From Dehalococcoidales bacterium (GTDB lineage: Bacteria; Chloroflexota; Dehalococcoidia; Dehalococcoidales; Fen-1064): 30,346 bases of DNA. The translations under genes were made by a program, and so were the position numbers. Shown here one piece after another: positions 15,118 through 24,783 of the stretch. The notes beneath the pieces are model-generated. The model was given only the letters and a program-made list of their open reading frames with translations, made no database searches and had not been told where the DNA came from. Position 1 is the first letter of the stretch. The number at the start of each line of letters is the position of its first letter. Location of the stretch: the NCBI GenBank assembly GCA_028712845.1, contig JAQTPO010000006.1, positions 1-30,346 of the forward strand, in the 5' to 3' direction.

Positions 15118-15747
15118 TTACCGCGAGTAGTACTCAACGATACTTTTACCATCAAATTGGGCAACTGTTTCATCAGGAACGGGCAGTGTCACCACTTGCC
15201 CGGCGAGTTTAGTTCTATCGAGAGTGAGCCATGTAGGAATATTTTTTGATTTAATTTCCTCGATGACCTTCTTGAAATACTCTTTTTTCAGGCTGGCTTC
15301 TCTACAGACAATCGTATCGCCTTCATCAACCAGATAAGAAGGCACGTTCACCCGGTGTCCATTGACCAGAATATGCCCATGGAGAACCAACTGGCGTGCC
15401 TGAGGGCGAGAATCAGCAAATCCCAGGCGAAAGATAACATTGTCCAGACGTCTTTCCAACATTACCTTAAGGTTATCGCCGGTGACGCCTGGTTGCCTTG
15501 CCGCTTCCGCGAAGAAACGTTTGAATTGTCTTTCAAATAAGCCATAAACATAGCGGGCTTTCTGCTTTTCAATCAACTGCGTGCCGCGCTCAGAAACACG
15601 ACGTCTCCTGCCCCTGCTACCGCTAGACATAGTCTTGTGCCGACGCTCCATAACACATTTGGGCGTCATACACCGATTACCCTTGAGCATTAACTTGTCG
15701 CCACACCGGCGACACAATTGACAATTTGCCGTTATATGTCTTGCCAT
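15118..15747 (-). CDS. rpsD: 30S ribosomal protein S4, zinc-binding type
   Basis: S4 (209 residues) is a primary 16S rRNA binder starting small-subunit assembly, and in some bacteria it represses its own operon. Five cysteines at residues 9, 12, 15, 26 and 31 indicate the zinc-binding (C+) form. The S4 RNA-binding domain is seen in LERRLDNVIFRLGFADSRPQARQLV and HILVNGHRVNVPSY. It has normal length and order between rpsK and rpoA. Confidence 0.98.
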   Translation of the reverse strand: MARHITANCQLCRRCGDKLMLKGNRCMTPKCVMERRHKTMSSGSRGRRRRVSERGTQLIEKQKARYVYGLFERQFKRFFAEAARQPGVTGDNLKVMLERRLDNVIFRLGFADSRPQARQLVLHGHILVNGHRVNVPSYLVDEGDTIVCREASLKKEYFKKVIEEIKSKNIPTWLTLDRTKLAGQVVTLPVPDETVAQFDGKSIVEYYSR

Positions 15748-15757
15748 ATTTTAATCC

Positions 15758-16150
15758 TTATACCCTTCTTCTCTTGGGAGGACGACAGCCATTATGCGGT
15801 ATAGGCGTTATGTCTTTAATACTTGAAATCGTCAGTCCGGAACTTTGCAAGGCGCGAATTGCCGCCTCACGACCGCTTCCAGGACCTTTAACAAATACAT
15901 CGACCTGACGTAAGCCATAAGCCGCCGCTTTTTTGACAGCATCCTGTGCCGCTAACTGAGCGGCATACGGGGTGCCTTTCCTCGAACCCTTGAACCCTGC
16001 GGTTCCTGAGCTGCCCCAGGATAGCACATTTCCTTCAGGGTCTGTGAGCGTCACAACCGTATTGTTAAAACTGGACTGTACAAAGGCACGTCCAGAAGGA
16101 ATTACCTTTCGTTCTTTTTTTCTAGCCTTTCCCTTTTTACCTGCTGGCAT
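15758..16150 (-). CDS. rpsK: 30S ribosomal protein S11
   Basis: S11 (130 residues) lies on the platform of the small subunit near the mRNA exit. It has the family segments [52 protein letters not shown], and the terminal [17 protein letters not shown]. The N-terminus is Lys/Arg-rich. It starts 24 bases after rpsM, and rpsD follows 10 bases downstream. Confidence 0.98.
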   Translation of the reverse strand: MPAGKKGKARKKERKVIPSGRAFVQSSFNNTVVTLTDPEGNVLSWGSSGTAGFKGSRKGTPYAAQLAAQDAVKKAAAYGLRQVDVFVKGPGSGREAAIRALQSSGLTISSIKDITPIPHNGCRPPKRRRV

Positions 16151-16174
16151 TGATTACCTCCCAATAGAACTATC

Positions 16175-16564
16175 TTACTTCTTAGTGGCGCCGCGCTTCT
16201 TACCTCTACCGGCAACTGTCTTCTTGACGCCACGTTGTGTGCGCGCATTTGTGCGTGTCCGCTGTCCTCTGGATGGCAGATTACGGCGGTGCCGATTGCC
16301 CCGGTAACTGCCTATCTCCATCAGTCGTTTAATATTGAGATTAATTTCTTTGCGGAGTTCACCCTCTACGGTGTACTCTTTATCGATAAGTTCACGGATT
16401 TTATTGACCTCGCCTTCCGTGAGTTCACCGGCTTTAACTTCTGGATTCACGCCAATCTGCGCCAATATCTTCTTGCTAAAAGTTGGTCCGATTCCATGAA
16501 TGTACTGTAACGAATACAGTATTTGTTTTTCTCTGGGTATATCTACACCTGCGATACGCGGCAT
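16175..16564 (-). CDS. rpsM: 30S ribosomal protein S13
   Basis: S13 (129 residues) forms intersubunit bridges and touches the P-site tRNA. It begins [26 protein letters not shown], broken here as the invariant helix-turn pattern, and ends in the basic segment [17 protein letters not shown] followed by a short [11 protein letters not shown] tail. It lies 27 bases downstream of rpmJ. Confidence 0.98.
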   Translation of the reverse strand: MPRIAGVDIPREKQILYSLQYIHGIGPTFSKKILAQIGVNPEVKAGELTEGEVNKIRELIDKEYTVEGELRKEINLNIKRLMEIGSYRGNRHRRNLPSRGQRTRTNARTQRGVKKTVAGRGKKRGATKK

Positions 16565-16591
16565 TTTCTTCCCTCCATAAACGACAAAAAA

Positions 16592-16705
16592 CTATCCCTG
16601 CCTCTGCTTGTGCTTGGCACGAGTGCAAATGACCCTGACCACGCCCCGCCGCCGGATGACCTTGCACTTTTCACATCTTGGTTTGACTGAAGACGCAACT
16701 TTCAT
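16592..16705 (-). CDS. rpmJ: 50S ribosomal protein L36, zinc type
   Basis: A 37-codon gene that is easily missed. The product begins [14 protein letters not shown], continues [14 protein letters not shown] and ends RAKHKQRQG. The zinc ligands are C11, C14, C27 and H32, so this is the classical zinc-binding L36. A GAGGGGAAT site precedes the ATG at 16705-16703. It sits between infA and rpsM, its standard position in the spc/alpha region. Confidence 0.97.
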   Translation of the reverse strand: MKVASSVKPRCEKCKVIRRRGVVRVICTRAKHKQRQG

Positions 16706-16715
16706 ATTCCCCTCT

Positions 16716-16934
16716 TTACTTAAACCGGTAGGTAACTCTGCCCCGACTTAAATCGTACGGAGACAGCTCAATCAACACCCTATCCCCCGGTAAGATTCTA
16801 ATATAATTTACCCTCATCTTGCCAGAAATATGCGCCAGCACTTTATGCCCGTTTGCCAGTTCCACACGAAACATTGCATTCGGGAGAGACTCCGCTACCA
16901 CACCCTCGACTTCAATAGTCTCTTTCTTCGCCAT
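16716..16934 (-). CDS. infA: Translation initiation factor IF-1
   Basis: IF-1 (72 residues) is a single OB-fold that binds the ribosomal A site during initiation. The sequence matches end to end: [60 protein letters not shown]. It follows map by 11 bases and precedes rpmJ by 10 bases. Confidence 0.98.
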   Translation of the reverse strand: MAKKETIEVEGVVAESLPNAMFRVELANGHKVLAHISGKMRVNYIRILPGDRVLIELSPYDLSRGRVTYRFK

Positions 16935-16945
16935 AGTCTCCTTAA

Positions 16946-17713
16946 CTAAGCACTGGTCAACACCTCAGGCTTACCATCCGTGATGGCAATAGTATCTTCA
17001 AAATGGGCTGACAGACTACCATCCCTGGTACGCACTGTCCAGCCGTTATCATCAACTTTAGTCCCCCAACCACCGATATTCACCATCGGTTCTATTGCGA
17101 GAGTCATCCCTCTCTTTAATACTGGCCCCGTTCCTCTCGTCATGCCGAGCAAAGATTTCGTGGTATTCGGCACCTGGGGGTCCTCATGCATATTTCTGCC
17201 GATACCATGTCCGGTGTATTCACGCACGACGGAGTACCCGCGTGATTCAGCATACTCTTCAATTGAAGCAGAAATATCTCCCAACCTGTTTCCATTACAC
17301 GCCGTTTTTATTCCGGCTTTTAAAGCTCCCTCCGTCACTTCCATTAATTTACGGGCTTCTACACTAATGCTACCCACGGCAACCGTTCTAGCCGCATCCC
17401 CTTGAAACCCTTTATAAATAACACCAAAATCTAACGATACGATATCTCCCTCCAGCAAGATTTTCCTGTCTGGAATCCCGTGCACTATTTCATCATTCAC
17501 CGATACGCACAGGCTTGCCGGATAACCCCGGTACCCCTTAAATGAGGGTACTGCCCCAAGGTTTTTTGCCTCTTTCTCAGCAATGGCATCCAGTTCTTCG
17601 GTGCGAATACCCGGTTTCACCCTTGATGCCAGTATTTCTAATACCTTTGCTGTTATCCTGCCAGCCTCCCTCATTATCACAATTTCTGCATCGGACTTGA
17701 TGATTATGCCCAT
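16946..17713 (-). CDS. map: Methionine aminopeptidase, type I
   Basis: This metalloprotease removes the initiator methionine from nascent proteins. The 255 residues show the five metal ligands in context: Asp in [18 protein letters not shown] (two Asp), His in [13 protein letters not shown], Glu in [11 protein letters not shown], and Glu in HFEDTIAI. There is no N-terminal zinc-finger extension. It follows adk by two bases, and the adk-map-infA order is conserved. Confidence 0.98.
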   Translation of the reverse strand: MGIIIKSDAEIVIMREAGRITAKVLEILASRVKPGIRTEELDAIAEKEAKNLGAVPSFKGYRGYPASLCVSVNDEIVHGIPDRKILLEGDIVSLDFGVIYKGFQGDAARTVAVGSISVEARKLMEVTEGALKAGIKTACNGNRLGDISASIEEYAESRGYSVVREYTGHGIGRNMHEDPQVPNTTKSLLGMTRGTGPVLKRGMTLAIEPMVNIGGWGTKVDDNGWTVRTRDGSLSAHFEDTIAITDGKPEVLTSA

Positions 17714-17715
17714 TT

Positions 17716-18378
17716 TTAACTCCGCAGGGCACCATTCTTACCGACGGCATTTAAAATTCTCTGTTTTATTTCTTCCATCCCGCCCTCGCCATTGACTTCC
17801 CGCAATTTACCTGTTTTGGTGTAATAATCAATGAGCGGCGCAGTCTGGGCAAAAAACACTTTCAATCTTTCCTTGATAGTCGCCGGCACATCATCCGAAC
17901 GCTGGTACAGTTCACCGCCACATTTATCGCACTTGCCTTTAACCTTTGGCGGTGATGCCACCTCATGATACGGTGTCTGGCACTGTCGGCAAATCCAGCG
18001 TCCCCCGAGCCTCTTCAGCAATTCTTGCTCTGCGACTCTAATATAGACGACATGGTCTATGGCTTTGGATTGTCCTGCCATAGCCTTATCCAGTGCCTGA
18101 GCCTGTGCCAGGTTACGGGGAAAACCATCGAAAATCACCCCGTTTTTACAATCCGGCGCAGAAATTCTTTCCAATACCATTTTAATAGTAATTTCATCAG
18201 GTACCAGCATTCCCTTATCCATATAAGTTTTGGCTTCCATGGCTAGCTTGGTCCCTTTCTTCTGCGCATCGCGGAACATATCGCCGGTGGCAATGTGAGC
18301 AAGCTTTAACGCTTTCGCTACCTCTGCCGCCTGTGTTCCTTTACCTGCTCCCGGAGCACCCAGAAATACTACGTACAC
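17716..18378 (-). CDS. adk: Adenylate kinase, zinc-LID type
   Basis: Adenylate kinase interconverts ATP plus AMP and two ADP. The 220 residues carry the P-loop GAPGAGKGTQA at 7-17, the AMP-binding IATGDMFRDA, FDGFPRNLAQA, and a long LID domain. The LID has CRQC and, about 20 residues on, CDKCGG, a four-cysteine zinc site as in Gram-positive and thermophile enzymes. It lies 12 bases downstream of secY. Confidence 0.98.
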   Translation of the reverse strand: MYVVFLGAPGAGKGTQAAEVAKALKLAHIATGDMFRDAQKKGTKLAMEAKTYMDKGMLVPDEITIKMVLERISAPDCKNGVIFDGFPRNLAQAQALDKAMAGQSKAIDHVVYIRVAEQELLKRLGGRWICRQCQTPYHEVASPPKVKGKCDKCGGELYQRSDDVPATIKERLKVFFAQTAPLIDYYTKTGKLREVNGEGGMEEIKQRILNAVGKNGALRS

Positions 18379-18390
18379 TTCGAAAATCTC

Positions 18391-19710
18391 CTATTTAATA
18401 AAACCTTCATATCGCCGCATGGTCAACTGTGCTTCCATCTGTTTCATCGTATCCAGCACCACACCCACGACAATGATTAAACCGACGCTGGAGAGTTGCA
18501 CGGTCTGAACATCCGTCACACCCCTGGCAATGAACGGGATAATAGCCACTACACCAAGGAAGAGAGAACCCGCCAGTGTGATACGGTTGATGACATTGTT
18601 CAGGAATGATTCCGTATTCTTGCCGGGTCTGATACCGGGGATGAACCCCCCCTGCCTTTGCAAAGTGCCAGGCAAGTCCTGTTGCTGGAAAATTACCATC
18701 GTGTAGAAGAAGGCGGCGGCAATTGTCAGCAAAAAGTATAATACCCAGTAAACAAGCCCGAGCGGTAACGCTGTATCCGGGCTAAAAAGATTCACAATAT
18801 GATTTGCCAGATTGGGATCAGCAGTTGATGGATTGGCAAAATAGCTGGCTATCATACCAGGAAAAACAACCAGTGACATAGAGAAGATAAGGGGTATCAT
18901 ACCTGCGGTGTTTACCCTTAAAGGTATGTGGGTGCCGCCGGTCTGCCGATACATCCTGCCTCCACGGAATGAGGTGCGTGCATACTGAACAGGGATACGC
19001 CGGTGTGCCTCTGTGAAAAGGACAATTAATACAACTGTTGCCAGCAAAAGAAGCCCAAAAACGATTACTCCAATCGAATTCTGACTAAATGCCATGCCCA
19101 GACTGCCGAACATCGACGGGTAACCCGTAACGATACCGGCAAAAATTATAATCGAGATACCGTTTCCGATGCCGTATTCGGTTATCAATTCGCCCAGCCA
19201 AACCAGAAATACTGTACCGCCAATCAAGGAAATGACCATCGCCGCCATTGGTAGCGGTGACGCCGAAGCAATGGCGCCTGCACGCTGAAGCAGAAGAATC
19301 TGCCCATAACCGGACAGAGCGGCTAACGGGATGGTTAACCAATGACTGATACGATTTACGGTATCTCTACCGGCTTCCCCTTCCTGAGAAAGCCTCTGCA
19401 GGGCAGGGATTACAGGTTGCATCAACTGAATGATAATAGTGGAAGTGATATAGGGATAAACACCCATCGCCGCCACGCTGAAGTTTCTTAAAGCACCGCC
19501 ACTGAACATATCCAGCATACCCAGCATGGCATTACTGGAAAACAGCTCCTTCAATGCCTCCGGGTTTACTCCGGGTAACGGGATATGCGCAATAAAACGA
19601 AACGCTATCAACATCCCTAAAGTAAGTAAAATCCGCCGCCGCAAATCCGGCAGACGGAAAGCGTCGATCATTGCCTGAATAAGCCTTGGCTTAGTCTGCC
19701 GAGGCTTCAT
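18391..19710 (-). CDS. secY: Protein translocase subunit SecY
   Basis: SecY is the pore of the Sec translocon. The 439-residue protein has ten hydrophobic helices and the family segments HIPLPGVNPEAL, GVYPYITSTIIIQLM, GIGNGISIIIFAGI, FTEAHRRIPVQYA and QGGFIPGIRPGKNT. GAGGAGGT lies 5 bases before the ATG at 19710, confirming the start even though it overlaps the rplO end by 20 bases. A later Met at residue 14 is less likely. Standard order rplO-secY-adk. Confidence 0.98.
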   Translation of the reverse strand: MKPRQTKPRLIQAMIDAFRLPDLRRRILLTLGMLIAFRFIAHIPLPGVNPEALKELFSSNAMLGMLDMFSGGALRNFSVAAMGVYPYITSTIIIQLMQPVIPALQRLSQEGEAGRDTVNRISHWLTIPLAALSGYGQILLLQRAGAIASASPLPMAAMVISLIGGTVFLVWLGELITEYGIGNGISIIIFAGIVTGYPSMFGSLGMAFSQNSIGVIVFGLLLLATVVLIVLFTEAHRRIPVQYARTSFRGGRMYRQTGGTHIPLRVNTAGMIPLIFSMSLVVFPGMIASYFANPSTADPNLANHIVNLFSPDTALPLGLVYWVLYFLLTIAAAFFYTMVIFQQQDLPGTLQRQGGFIPGIRPGKNTESFLNNVINRITLAGSLFLGVVAIIPFIARGVTDVQTVQLSSVGLIIVVGVVLDTMKQMEAQLTMRRYEGFIK

Positions 19711-20158
19711 GGGTTACCTCCTCCACTTTGCCACCAGCCGCCTCTATCTTGGATTTAGCAGTGGCAGAAAACTTCTCAGCTTTCACAGTCAGGGGACGGT
19801 CTATTTCTCCCTCACCGAGTACTTTAATTGGTTTCTGTCCGGTTTTTACCAGACCAGATGTCAGGAATTTCACAATATCCACTTCTGTGCCCGCTTCAAA
19901 AATACTGAGCTGGCCGATATTGACCACATCATATTCGGTCTTAAAAATATTATTAAAGCCACGCTGGCTGGGCAAACGCTTGATAATCGGTAACTGTCCG
20001 CCCTCAAAGCCGGGCTTCATTCTAAATCCGGAGCGTGATTTCTGCCCCTTGCAGCCTCGCCCGGAAAAAGTCCCTTTTCGGCTTCCGTCACCACGCCCGA
20101 CCCTCTTTTTGTCTTTTCTAGAGCCGGGAGCAGGAGAAAGTGTATCCAGTCTTATCAA
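19691..20158 (-). CDS. rplO: 50S ribosomal protein L15
   Basis: L15 (155 residues) threads a long basic N-terminal extension into 23S rRNA. The extension is seen as [25 protein letters not shown] in pieces, followed by [19 protein letters not shown] and a globular C-terminal domain with [19 protein letters not shown]. It overlaps rpmD by 4 bases upstream and secY by 20 bases downstream. Confidence 0.98.
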   Translation of the reverse strand: MIRLDTLSPAPGSRKDKKRVGRGDGSRKGTFSGRGCKGQKSRSGFRMKPGFEGGQLPIIKRLPSQRGFNNIFKTEYDVVNIGQLSIFEAGTEVDIVKFLTSGLVKTGQKPIKVLGEGEIDRPLTVKAEKFSATAKSKIEAAGGKVEEVTHEASAD

Positions 20159-20337
20159 CTTGCTTCCTCCACTTTGACTAAATGTCTCACCTTATTAATC
20201 ATTCCTCTTATTGCCATGGAATCCTCATGCACTACACTCTGATTCAGGCGATGAAACCCCAGAGCCTTCAATGTTCTCTTCTGGTCTTCCTCATAGCCGA
20301 TGCCACTTTTGACCAAAGTAATACATAACTTAGCCAC
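20155..20337 (-). CDS. rpmD: 50S ribosomal protein L30
   Basis: L30 (60 residues) is the short bacterial form. It reads [20 protein letters not shown] followed by [21 protein letters not shown], the usual tandem pattern, then the helix [13 protein letters not shown]. It overlaps rpsE by 8 bases and rplO by 4, so these three are likely translated as a coupled set. Confidence 0.97.
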   Translation of the reverse strand: MAKLCITLVKSGIGYEEDQKRTLKALGFHRLNQSVVHEDSMAIRGMINKVRHLVKVEEAS

Positions 20338-20860
20338 TGGTTACTACCTCCCCGGACTGCTCAACCGCCGGCTTTCGTTTGGCAATCTCTTCTGCCGGGT
20401 TTTTGAGCATGCTCAAAGCAAGCACCGTAGCACGCGCCACATTTGTTTTATTTGAAGTACCCAGTGATTTGGTTAAAATGTCTTTAACACCAGATAATTC
20501 AAGTACCACCCGCATACTGCCACCGGCAATGATTCCCGTGCCAGGCGTTGCCGGTTTAAGCAATATTCTCGCTGAACCCATTTTAAGCTCTATCTGATGG
20601 GGAATCGTGGCTCCTGCCAAACGCACGGTAATCAAGTTCTTACGGGCGTCGGCGTTAGCCTTACTAATGGCTACCGGCACCTCGTTTGCTTTGCCAAGTC
20701 CAACCCCCACATGACCGACACCATCACCGGTAACTACCAGAGCGCTGAAGCTCATACGTTTGCCACCCTTCACCACTTTAGCTACCCGGTTTATATAAAC
20801 CATCTTGTCGGTTAGTGCCAGTTCAGCTGGGTCTATCTTACTGATTAACGCCATACTCAT
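20330..20860 (-). CDS. rpsE: 30S ribosomal protein S5
   Basis: S5 (176 residues) helps maintain decoding accuracy and mRNA entry. It has [39 protein letters not shown] and [22 protein letters not shown], then the C-terminal [16 protein letters not shown]. The start at 20860 has AGGA very close; an in-frame ATG two codons on is equally possible. A 22-base gap separates it from rplR. Confidence 0.98.
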   Translation of the reverse strand: MSMALISKIDPAELALTDKMVYINRVAKVVKGGKRMSFSALVVTGDGVGHVGVGLGKANEVPVAISKANADARKNLITVRLAGATIPHQIELKMGSARILLKPATPGTGIIAGGSMRVVLELSGVKDILTKSLGTSNKTNVARATVLALSMLKNPAEEIAKRKPAVEQSGEVVTSG

Positions 20861-20882
20861 CTATCCTGATTTTATTTTCTCT

Positions 20883-21248
20883 TTAGAATTTCAATCCCTG
20901 CTCGCGCACGGCTTCAGCGAGGGCTTTGACCCTGCCGTGATATTTAAACCCACCCCGGTCAAAAGCTACCTGAGTGATGCCCTTTTCTTTAGCCCGTTTG
21001 GCAACCAGCGCACCCACCAGTTTTGAAATGTCTGTCTTTTTCTTGCCCTCTGCCGCACTCTTTATCTCCTCATCAAGTGACGAAGCGGATACCAGAGTTT
21101 GTCCCTTAGCATCATCGATGACCTGAGCATAGACATTGGTCAGACTACGAAAAACACACAGACGAGGTCTGGATTCTGTGCCCTGTACACTGGCTCTGAT
21201 GCGGGTGTGCCGCCTGACGCGAGCCACCTTACGGTTAAACTTTGCCAT
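20883..21248 (-). CDS. rplR: 50S ribosomal protein L18
   Basis: L18 (121 residues) binds 5S rRNA. It shows [50 protein letters not shown] and the C-terminal [20 protein letters not shown], all invariant-type segments. Spacing is 11 bases from rplF and 22 to rpsE. Confidence 0.98.
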   Translation of the reverse strand: MAKFNRKVARVRRHTRIRASVQGTESRPRLCVFRSLTNVYAQVIDDAKGQTLVSASSLDEEIKSAAEGKKKTDISKLVGALVAKRAKEKGITQVAFDRGGFKYHGRVKALAEAVREQGLKF

Positions 21249-21259
21249 CTATTCTCCCT

Positions 21260-21808
21260 CTACTTCCCGATTGCCTTACCCGCTTTACCCGGCTTGAGGC
21301 GTACCGGCTCGCCGGCATATCTTAAGCCTTTGCCTTTATAGGCATCGTGGGGTTTGATTGCCTTGATTTGCGCCGCCATTAACCCAACCGCCCCTTTATC
21401 AATCCCCGAAATCTTTACTTTAGTAGTACCTTCCACTGTCAGGGAAATGCCCGGCGCCGGTGATACCTCTACCGGATGAGAATATCCGACATTAAGCACC
21501 ACTTTATCACCGGCTTTCTGCGCTCGATAACCGACACCGACGATTTCAATACCCTTCTCAAAGCCTTTTGTCACTCCGGTCACCATATTAGCGACAAGAG
21601 CGCGTGTCAGACCGTGCCGGGCACGAACGTCTCTACTATCATTAGCGCGCGCAACAACCAGCATATTATTTTCTTGACTGATAGATATATCAGAACCCAG
21701 GCTAATGTTCAGCTCCCCCTTGGGCCCTTTGACATTAACCTTTTCATTTTCAATTTTGACCACTACATCTTTAGGAAGTGGTATCGGCAGACGTCCCACT
21801 CTAGACAT
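21260..21808 (-). CDS. rplF: 50S ribosomal protein L6
   Basis: L6 (182 residues) lies near the factor-binding site. It starts MSRVGRLPIPLPKDV, has NVKGPKGELNISL, the repeat-domain VGVGYRAQKAGDKVVLNVGYSHPV, and ends with GLRYAGEPVRLKPGKAGK. Normal length, 15 bases from rpsH. Confidence 0.98.
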   Translation of the reverse strand: MSRVGRLPIPLPKDVVVKIENEKVNVKGPKGELNISLGSDISISQENNMLVVARANDSRDVRARHGLTRALVANMVTGVTKGFEKGIEIVGVGYRAQKAGDKVVLNVGYSHPVEVSPAPGISLTVEGTTKVKISGIDKGAVGLMAAQIKAIKPHDAYKGKGLRYAGEPVRLKPGKAGKAIGK

Positions 21809-21823
21809 AAAACTTGCTCCTGT

Positions 21824-22222
21824 TTACCATACGTAACATAAGAGTTCTCCGCCAATTCCCTGATGCCATGCTTGTTTCCCGGTCATCACACCTTTCGGCG
21901 TTGAAATTATGGCTATTCCCATACCGCCATAAACACGGGGAATCTCTTTTTTCTCAACATAGATCCTCAAGCCCGGCTTGCTCACTCGCTCCAGTCCGGT
22001 CAGGACAGGCTGATTCCTCTCTTGATACCTGATATAAATTTTGATGCTCTTATGAGATTCCTCACGGACAATCTCATAGTCTTTGATGAAGCCTTCTTCT
22101 TTCAGAATCTTGGCTATCGCCGTCTTCAATCTTGAGGACGAAACCAACACCGAATCATGCCTTGCCATAGTGGCATTGCGTATCCGGGTCAGCATATCTG
22201 CAATTGGGTCAGAAATAGTCAC
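21824..22222 (-). CDS. rpsH: 30S ribosomal protein S8
   Basis: S8 (132 residues) is a central-domain 16S binder and, in E. coli, the translational repressor of the spc operon. The N-terminus [19 protein letters not shown] and the C-terminal [19 protein letters not shown] and [11 protein letters not shown] are diagnostic. I saw no leader structure near rplE that would prove S8 autoregulation here. Confidence 0.98.
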   Translation of the reverse strand: MTISDPIADMLTRIRNATMARHDSVLVSSSRLKTAIAKILKEEGFIKDYEIVREESHKSIKIYIRYQERNQPVLTGLERVSKPGLRIYVEKKEIPRVYGGMGIAIISTPKGVMTGKQAWHQGIGGELLCYVW

Positions 22223-22247
22223 CCTTTCCCCCCTTTGAGTAATATCC

Positions 22248-22433
22248 TTACCAGCTTGACTTTCTCACGCCAGGAATCTTGCCGGCTAGAGCAAGTTCCC
22301 GGAAACATATTCGGCACAAACCAAACCGACGCATGTAGGAACGCGAACGCCCGCATACCTGGCACCGATTATGCTGTTGCACTTCAAATTTAGGAGTACG
22401 TCTCCATTTCGCGATTTCTGACTTTTTAGCCAT
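22248..22433 (-). CDS. rpsN: 30S ribosomal protein S14, type Z (zinc)
   Basis: The 61-residue product is the short zinc-binding S14, with [21 protein letters not shown] carrying the two CxxC pairs at about residues 22-25 and 38-41, and the N-terminal [19 protein letters not shown]. It lies 10 bases downstream of rplE and 25 before rpsH, the standard place in the spc order. Confidence 0.97.
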   Translation of the reverse strand: MAKKSEIAKWRRTPKFEVQQHNRCQVCGRSRSYMRRFGLCRICFRELALAGKIPGVRKSSW

Positions 22434-22442
22434 ATTACTCCA

Positions 22443-22985
22443 TCAATCCTTACTAAATGGCATACCCAGCAGTTCTAACAATAATCGACCTTCTTCATCG
22501 GTCCCGGCAGAAGTAACAATAGTTATTTCCAAGCCCCGCACTTTATCAACCTTTTCGAATTCTATCTCGGGGAAGATAGTCTGTTCTTTCAAACCAAGAG
22601 TATAATTACCACGCCCATCGAAAGCATTTCTGGGAACACCCTGAAACTCTCTACCTCGCGGCAGGACGACATTAATGAGCCTATCAAGAAAGTCATACAT
22701 TCTCTCCTGACGCAAGGTCACCTTTAACCCGATGGGCATGCCTTCTCTCAACTTGAAGTTAGCGATTGATTTCTTGGAATGGGTAACAATCGGTTTTTGC
22801 CCGGTGATAATCGGCAGGTCTTTCTCAGCTCCTTCCAGAGCTTTAGCATTGACTACTGCTTCCCCCAGTCCGATGCCAACCACTACTTTCTTCAACTGGG
22901 GCACTTCCATAATGTTTTTATAGCCCCTGGTCTCCATCATTTTGGGCACAATCTCTTTGCGATACTTTTCTTTCAAACCAGCCAT
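22443..22985 (-). CDS. rplE: 50S ribosomal protein L5
   Basis: L5 (180 residues) binds 5S rRNA and contacts the P-site tRNA. It has [52 protein letters not shown] and [17 protein letters not shown], ending LLELLGMPF. The start codon overlaps the rplX stop by one base. Confidence 0.98.
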   Translation of the reverse strand: MAGLKEKYRKEIVPKMMETRGYKNIMEVPQLKKVVVGIGLGEAVVNAKALEGAEKDLPIITGQKPIVTHSKKSIANFKLREGMPIGLKVTLRQERMYDFLDRLINVVLPRGREFQGVPRNAFDGRGNYTLGLKEQTIFPEIEFEKVDKVRGLEITIVTSAGTDEEGRLLLELLGMPFSKD

Positions 22986-23296
22986 TATTCGATAACCTCA
23001 CCACAAGCGCGGCAAATCCTTGTTTTCCGGCCGTCTTCTAGAAACTTAAAGCCAATACGTACGGGGTGATTACAGCGACTGCACATTAACATAACACTGG
23101 ATAAACTGATTGGCGCTTCTCTTTCGATGATGCCACTCTGTTTGACCTGTGCTTTTGCTTTACTATGCGTCTTTATCACATTGACTCCCTCAATAAGAGC
23201 CTTTCGTTCTTTTGGATACACAAAACGCACTTTGCCTTTCTTGCCTTTATCCTTGCCGGCGATAACCAGGACATTATCATCCTTTCTAATCTTCAT
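22985..23296 (-). CDS. rplX: 50S ribosomal protein L24
   Basis: L24 (103 residues) is an assembly initiator at the exit tunnel. The KOW motif is [20 protein letters not shown], followed by [17 protein letters not shown] and a C-terminal segment with [18 protein letters not shown] and CRACGEV. The two CxxC pairs are a common feature of L24. It starts 10 bases after rplN. Confidence 0.98.
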   Translation of the reverse strand: MKIRKDDNVLVIAGKDKGKKGKVRFVYPKERKALIEGVNVIKTHSKAKAQVKQSGIIEREAPISLSSVMLMCSRCNHPVRIGFKFLEDGRKTRICRACGEVIE

Positions 23297-23305
23297 CGCC
23301 TCTCC

Positions 23306-23674
23306 TTATAATACCTCAGGCGCCAGAGACAGAATCTTAGTAAACAGCTTTTCTCTCAGTTCTCTGGCAACCGGACCAAATATTCGGGTTCCTTTTGGGT
23401 TGTTCTTCTCGGTGAGAATCACTGCCGCATTATCATCGAACCTGATGTAAGTGCCATCAGCGCGCCGCCGGGGTTTGCTGGTCCGAATGACCACCGCGCG
23501 TACGACATCACCCGCCTTTACAGAACCGCCGGGGACTGCTTTTTTGACACTACCGACAATGACATCACCGACATGAGCATACCTGCGTCCGCTGCCGCCG
23601 AGGATATTGATGCACATTACCTGCCGCGCTCCGGTGTTATCCGCTACCTTTAATCTGGTATATATCTCAATCAC
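23306..23674 (-). CDS. rplN: 50S ribosomal protein L14
   Basis: L14 (122 residues) forms bridges with the small subunit. It reads [59 protein letters not shown] and ends [23 protein letters not shown] in pieces, matching the family over its whole length. It is followed by rplX and preceded by rpsQ. Confidence 0.98.
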   Translation of the reverse strand: MIEIYTRLKVADNTGARQVMCINILGGSGRRYAHVGDVIVGSVKKAVPGGSVKAGDVVRAVVIRTSKPRRRADGTYIRFDDNAAVILTEKNNPKGTRIFGPVARELREKLFTKILSLAPEVL

Positions 23675-23692
23675 TTCATCTTACCCCAAGAA

Positions 23693-24076
23693 TTATTCTT
23701 TCTTTTCTTCGGCGGGTTTCGCTTCAACAGTTTCTGCCACCGTTTCAGTCTTAGCTTCAGCAGCCGCCGGTTTAGTTTCGGTTAGCACCTGCGGGGTAGC
23801 GATTTCTTCCGGTTTAATCTCAATCGCCGCCGCTTTAATGATAATCTCCGAGACGCGCCACCGCTTCTCTTTAGATAGCGGACGGGTTTCTACGATTTTT
23901 ACCTTATCGCCCTCTTTGCATTCATTTTTCTCATCATGCACTTTGTAGCGTTTTACTTTTCTGATGGTCTTTTTGTACAGGGGATGGTTCCGATAAGCCT
24001 CAACCAGCACCACTAAGGTCTTATCCATCTTATTACTCAGAACCCGCCCCACCTTACTTTTTTGTATTGTCGTCAT
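23693..24076 (-). CDS. rpsQ: 30S ribosomal protein S17 with acidic/Ala-rich C-terminal tail
   Basis: S17 is an early 16S rRNA binder. The core matches in [39 protein letters not shown] and [21 protein letters not shown] take the ATG at 24076, giving 127 residues. An upstream in-frame TTG at 24103 would add nine residues but has no ribosome site. The last 40 or so residues, from about [10 protein letters not shown], are Ala/Glu/Lys/Thr-rich low-complexity sequence beyond the usual end (family about 85 residues). Confidence 0.96.
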   Translation of the reverse strand: MTTIQKSKVGRVLSNKMDKTLVVLVEAYRNHPLYKKTIRKVKRYKVHDEKNECKEGDKVKIVETRPLSKEKRWRVSEIIIKAAAIEIKPEEIATPQVLTETKPAAAEAKTETVAETVEAKPAEEKKE

Positions 24077-24131
24077 AAACTCTAAACCCTTTTCTTCTGC
24101 CAATCATTCAGCATTCATACCGCACCGGGCA

Positions 24132-24329
24132 CTATTGTCCTGCCAGTTCTCGCTCCTTCAGCACGGTCTGTATAATGGCAATCTTCTTTCTGGTTCTGGG
24201 AATTTCCCGGTGATTCGTTAATTGCTTGGTAATTGCCTTCAGACGCAGGTCAAAAAGCTCCCGATTCGCCGTCTGAAGTTGCTTGGCTAATTCTTCAGAA
24301 CTCAAAGCCCTAATTTCATTAACTTTCAA
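24132..24329 (-). CDS. rpmC: 50S ribosomal protein L29
   Basis: L29 (65 residues) is a two-helix protein at the exit tunnel near the signal recognition site. It begins [19 protein letters not shown], continues [14 protein letters not shown] and ends [19 protein letters not shown]. It overlaps rplP by 11 bases. Confidence 0.98.
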   Translation of the reverse strand: MKVNEIRALSSEELAKQLQTANRELFDLRLKAITKQLTNHREIPRTRKKIAIIQTVLKERELAGQ

Positions 24330-24783
24330 CTGTCGCTAACTCCCTGGTCTTAGTAATGCCGGCAAGACCACTTGTCTTCCTTGTGACAAACTTAGCGTCA
24401 AGCGGCAACTTGTTTGAAGCGAGGCGCATCGCTTCTTTAGCAGTTGCTTCATCAACACCACCCATCTCAAACATTATGCGGCCTCGTTTCACCACTGCTA
24501 CCCAGTGGTCAGGAGCGCCTTTGCCAGAACCCATACGGGTTTCCGCCGCTTTTTTGGTAATTGACTTATCAGGAAAGATACGTATATATACTTTTCCGCC
24601 GCGGCGGACGTAGTGCGTAATAGCACGACGAGCCGCTTCCATCTGGCGCGCTGTCACCCAGGCAGATTCCTCCGCCTGTAAGCCATAATCACCAAATGTT
24701 ACAACATCACCGGAATGGGCTGTACCCTTACGGCGTCCTTTTGTAACTTTGCGAAATTTCACCCGCTTAGGCTGTAACATCAC
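24319..24783 (-). CDS. rplP: 50S ribosomal protein L16
   Basis: L16 (154 residues) organises the tRNA-binding region of the large subunit. It shows [69 protein letters not shown] [19 protein letters not shown], and [19 protein letters not shown]. The final 15 residues run beyond the usual 137-144. Its start lies 17 bases inside the end of rpsC, and a second ATG follows directly. Confidence 0.97.
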   Translation of the reverse strand: MMLQPKRVKFRKVTKGRRKGTAHSGDVVTFGDYGLQAEESAWVTARQMEAARRAITHYVRRGGKVYIRIFPDKSITKKAAETRMGSGKGAPDHWVAVVKRGRIMFEMGGVDEATAKEAMRLASNKLPLDAKFVTRKTSGLAGITKTRELATVES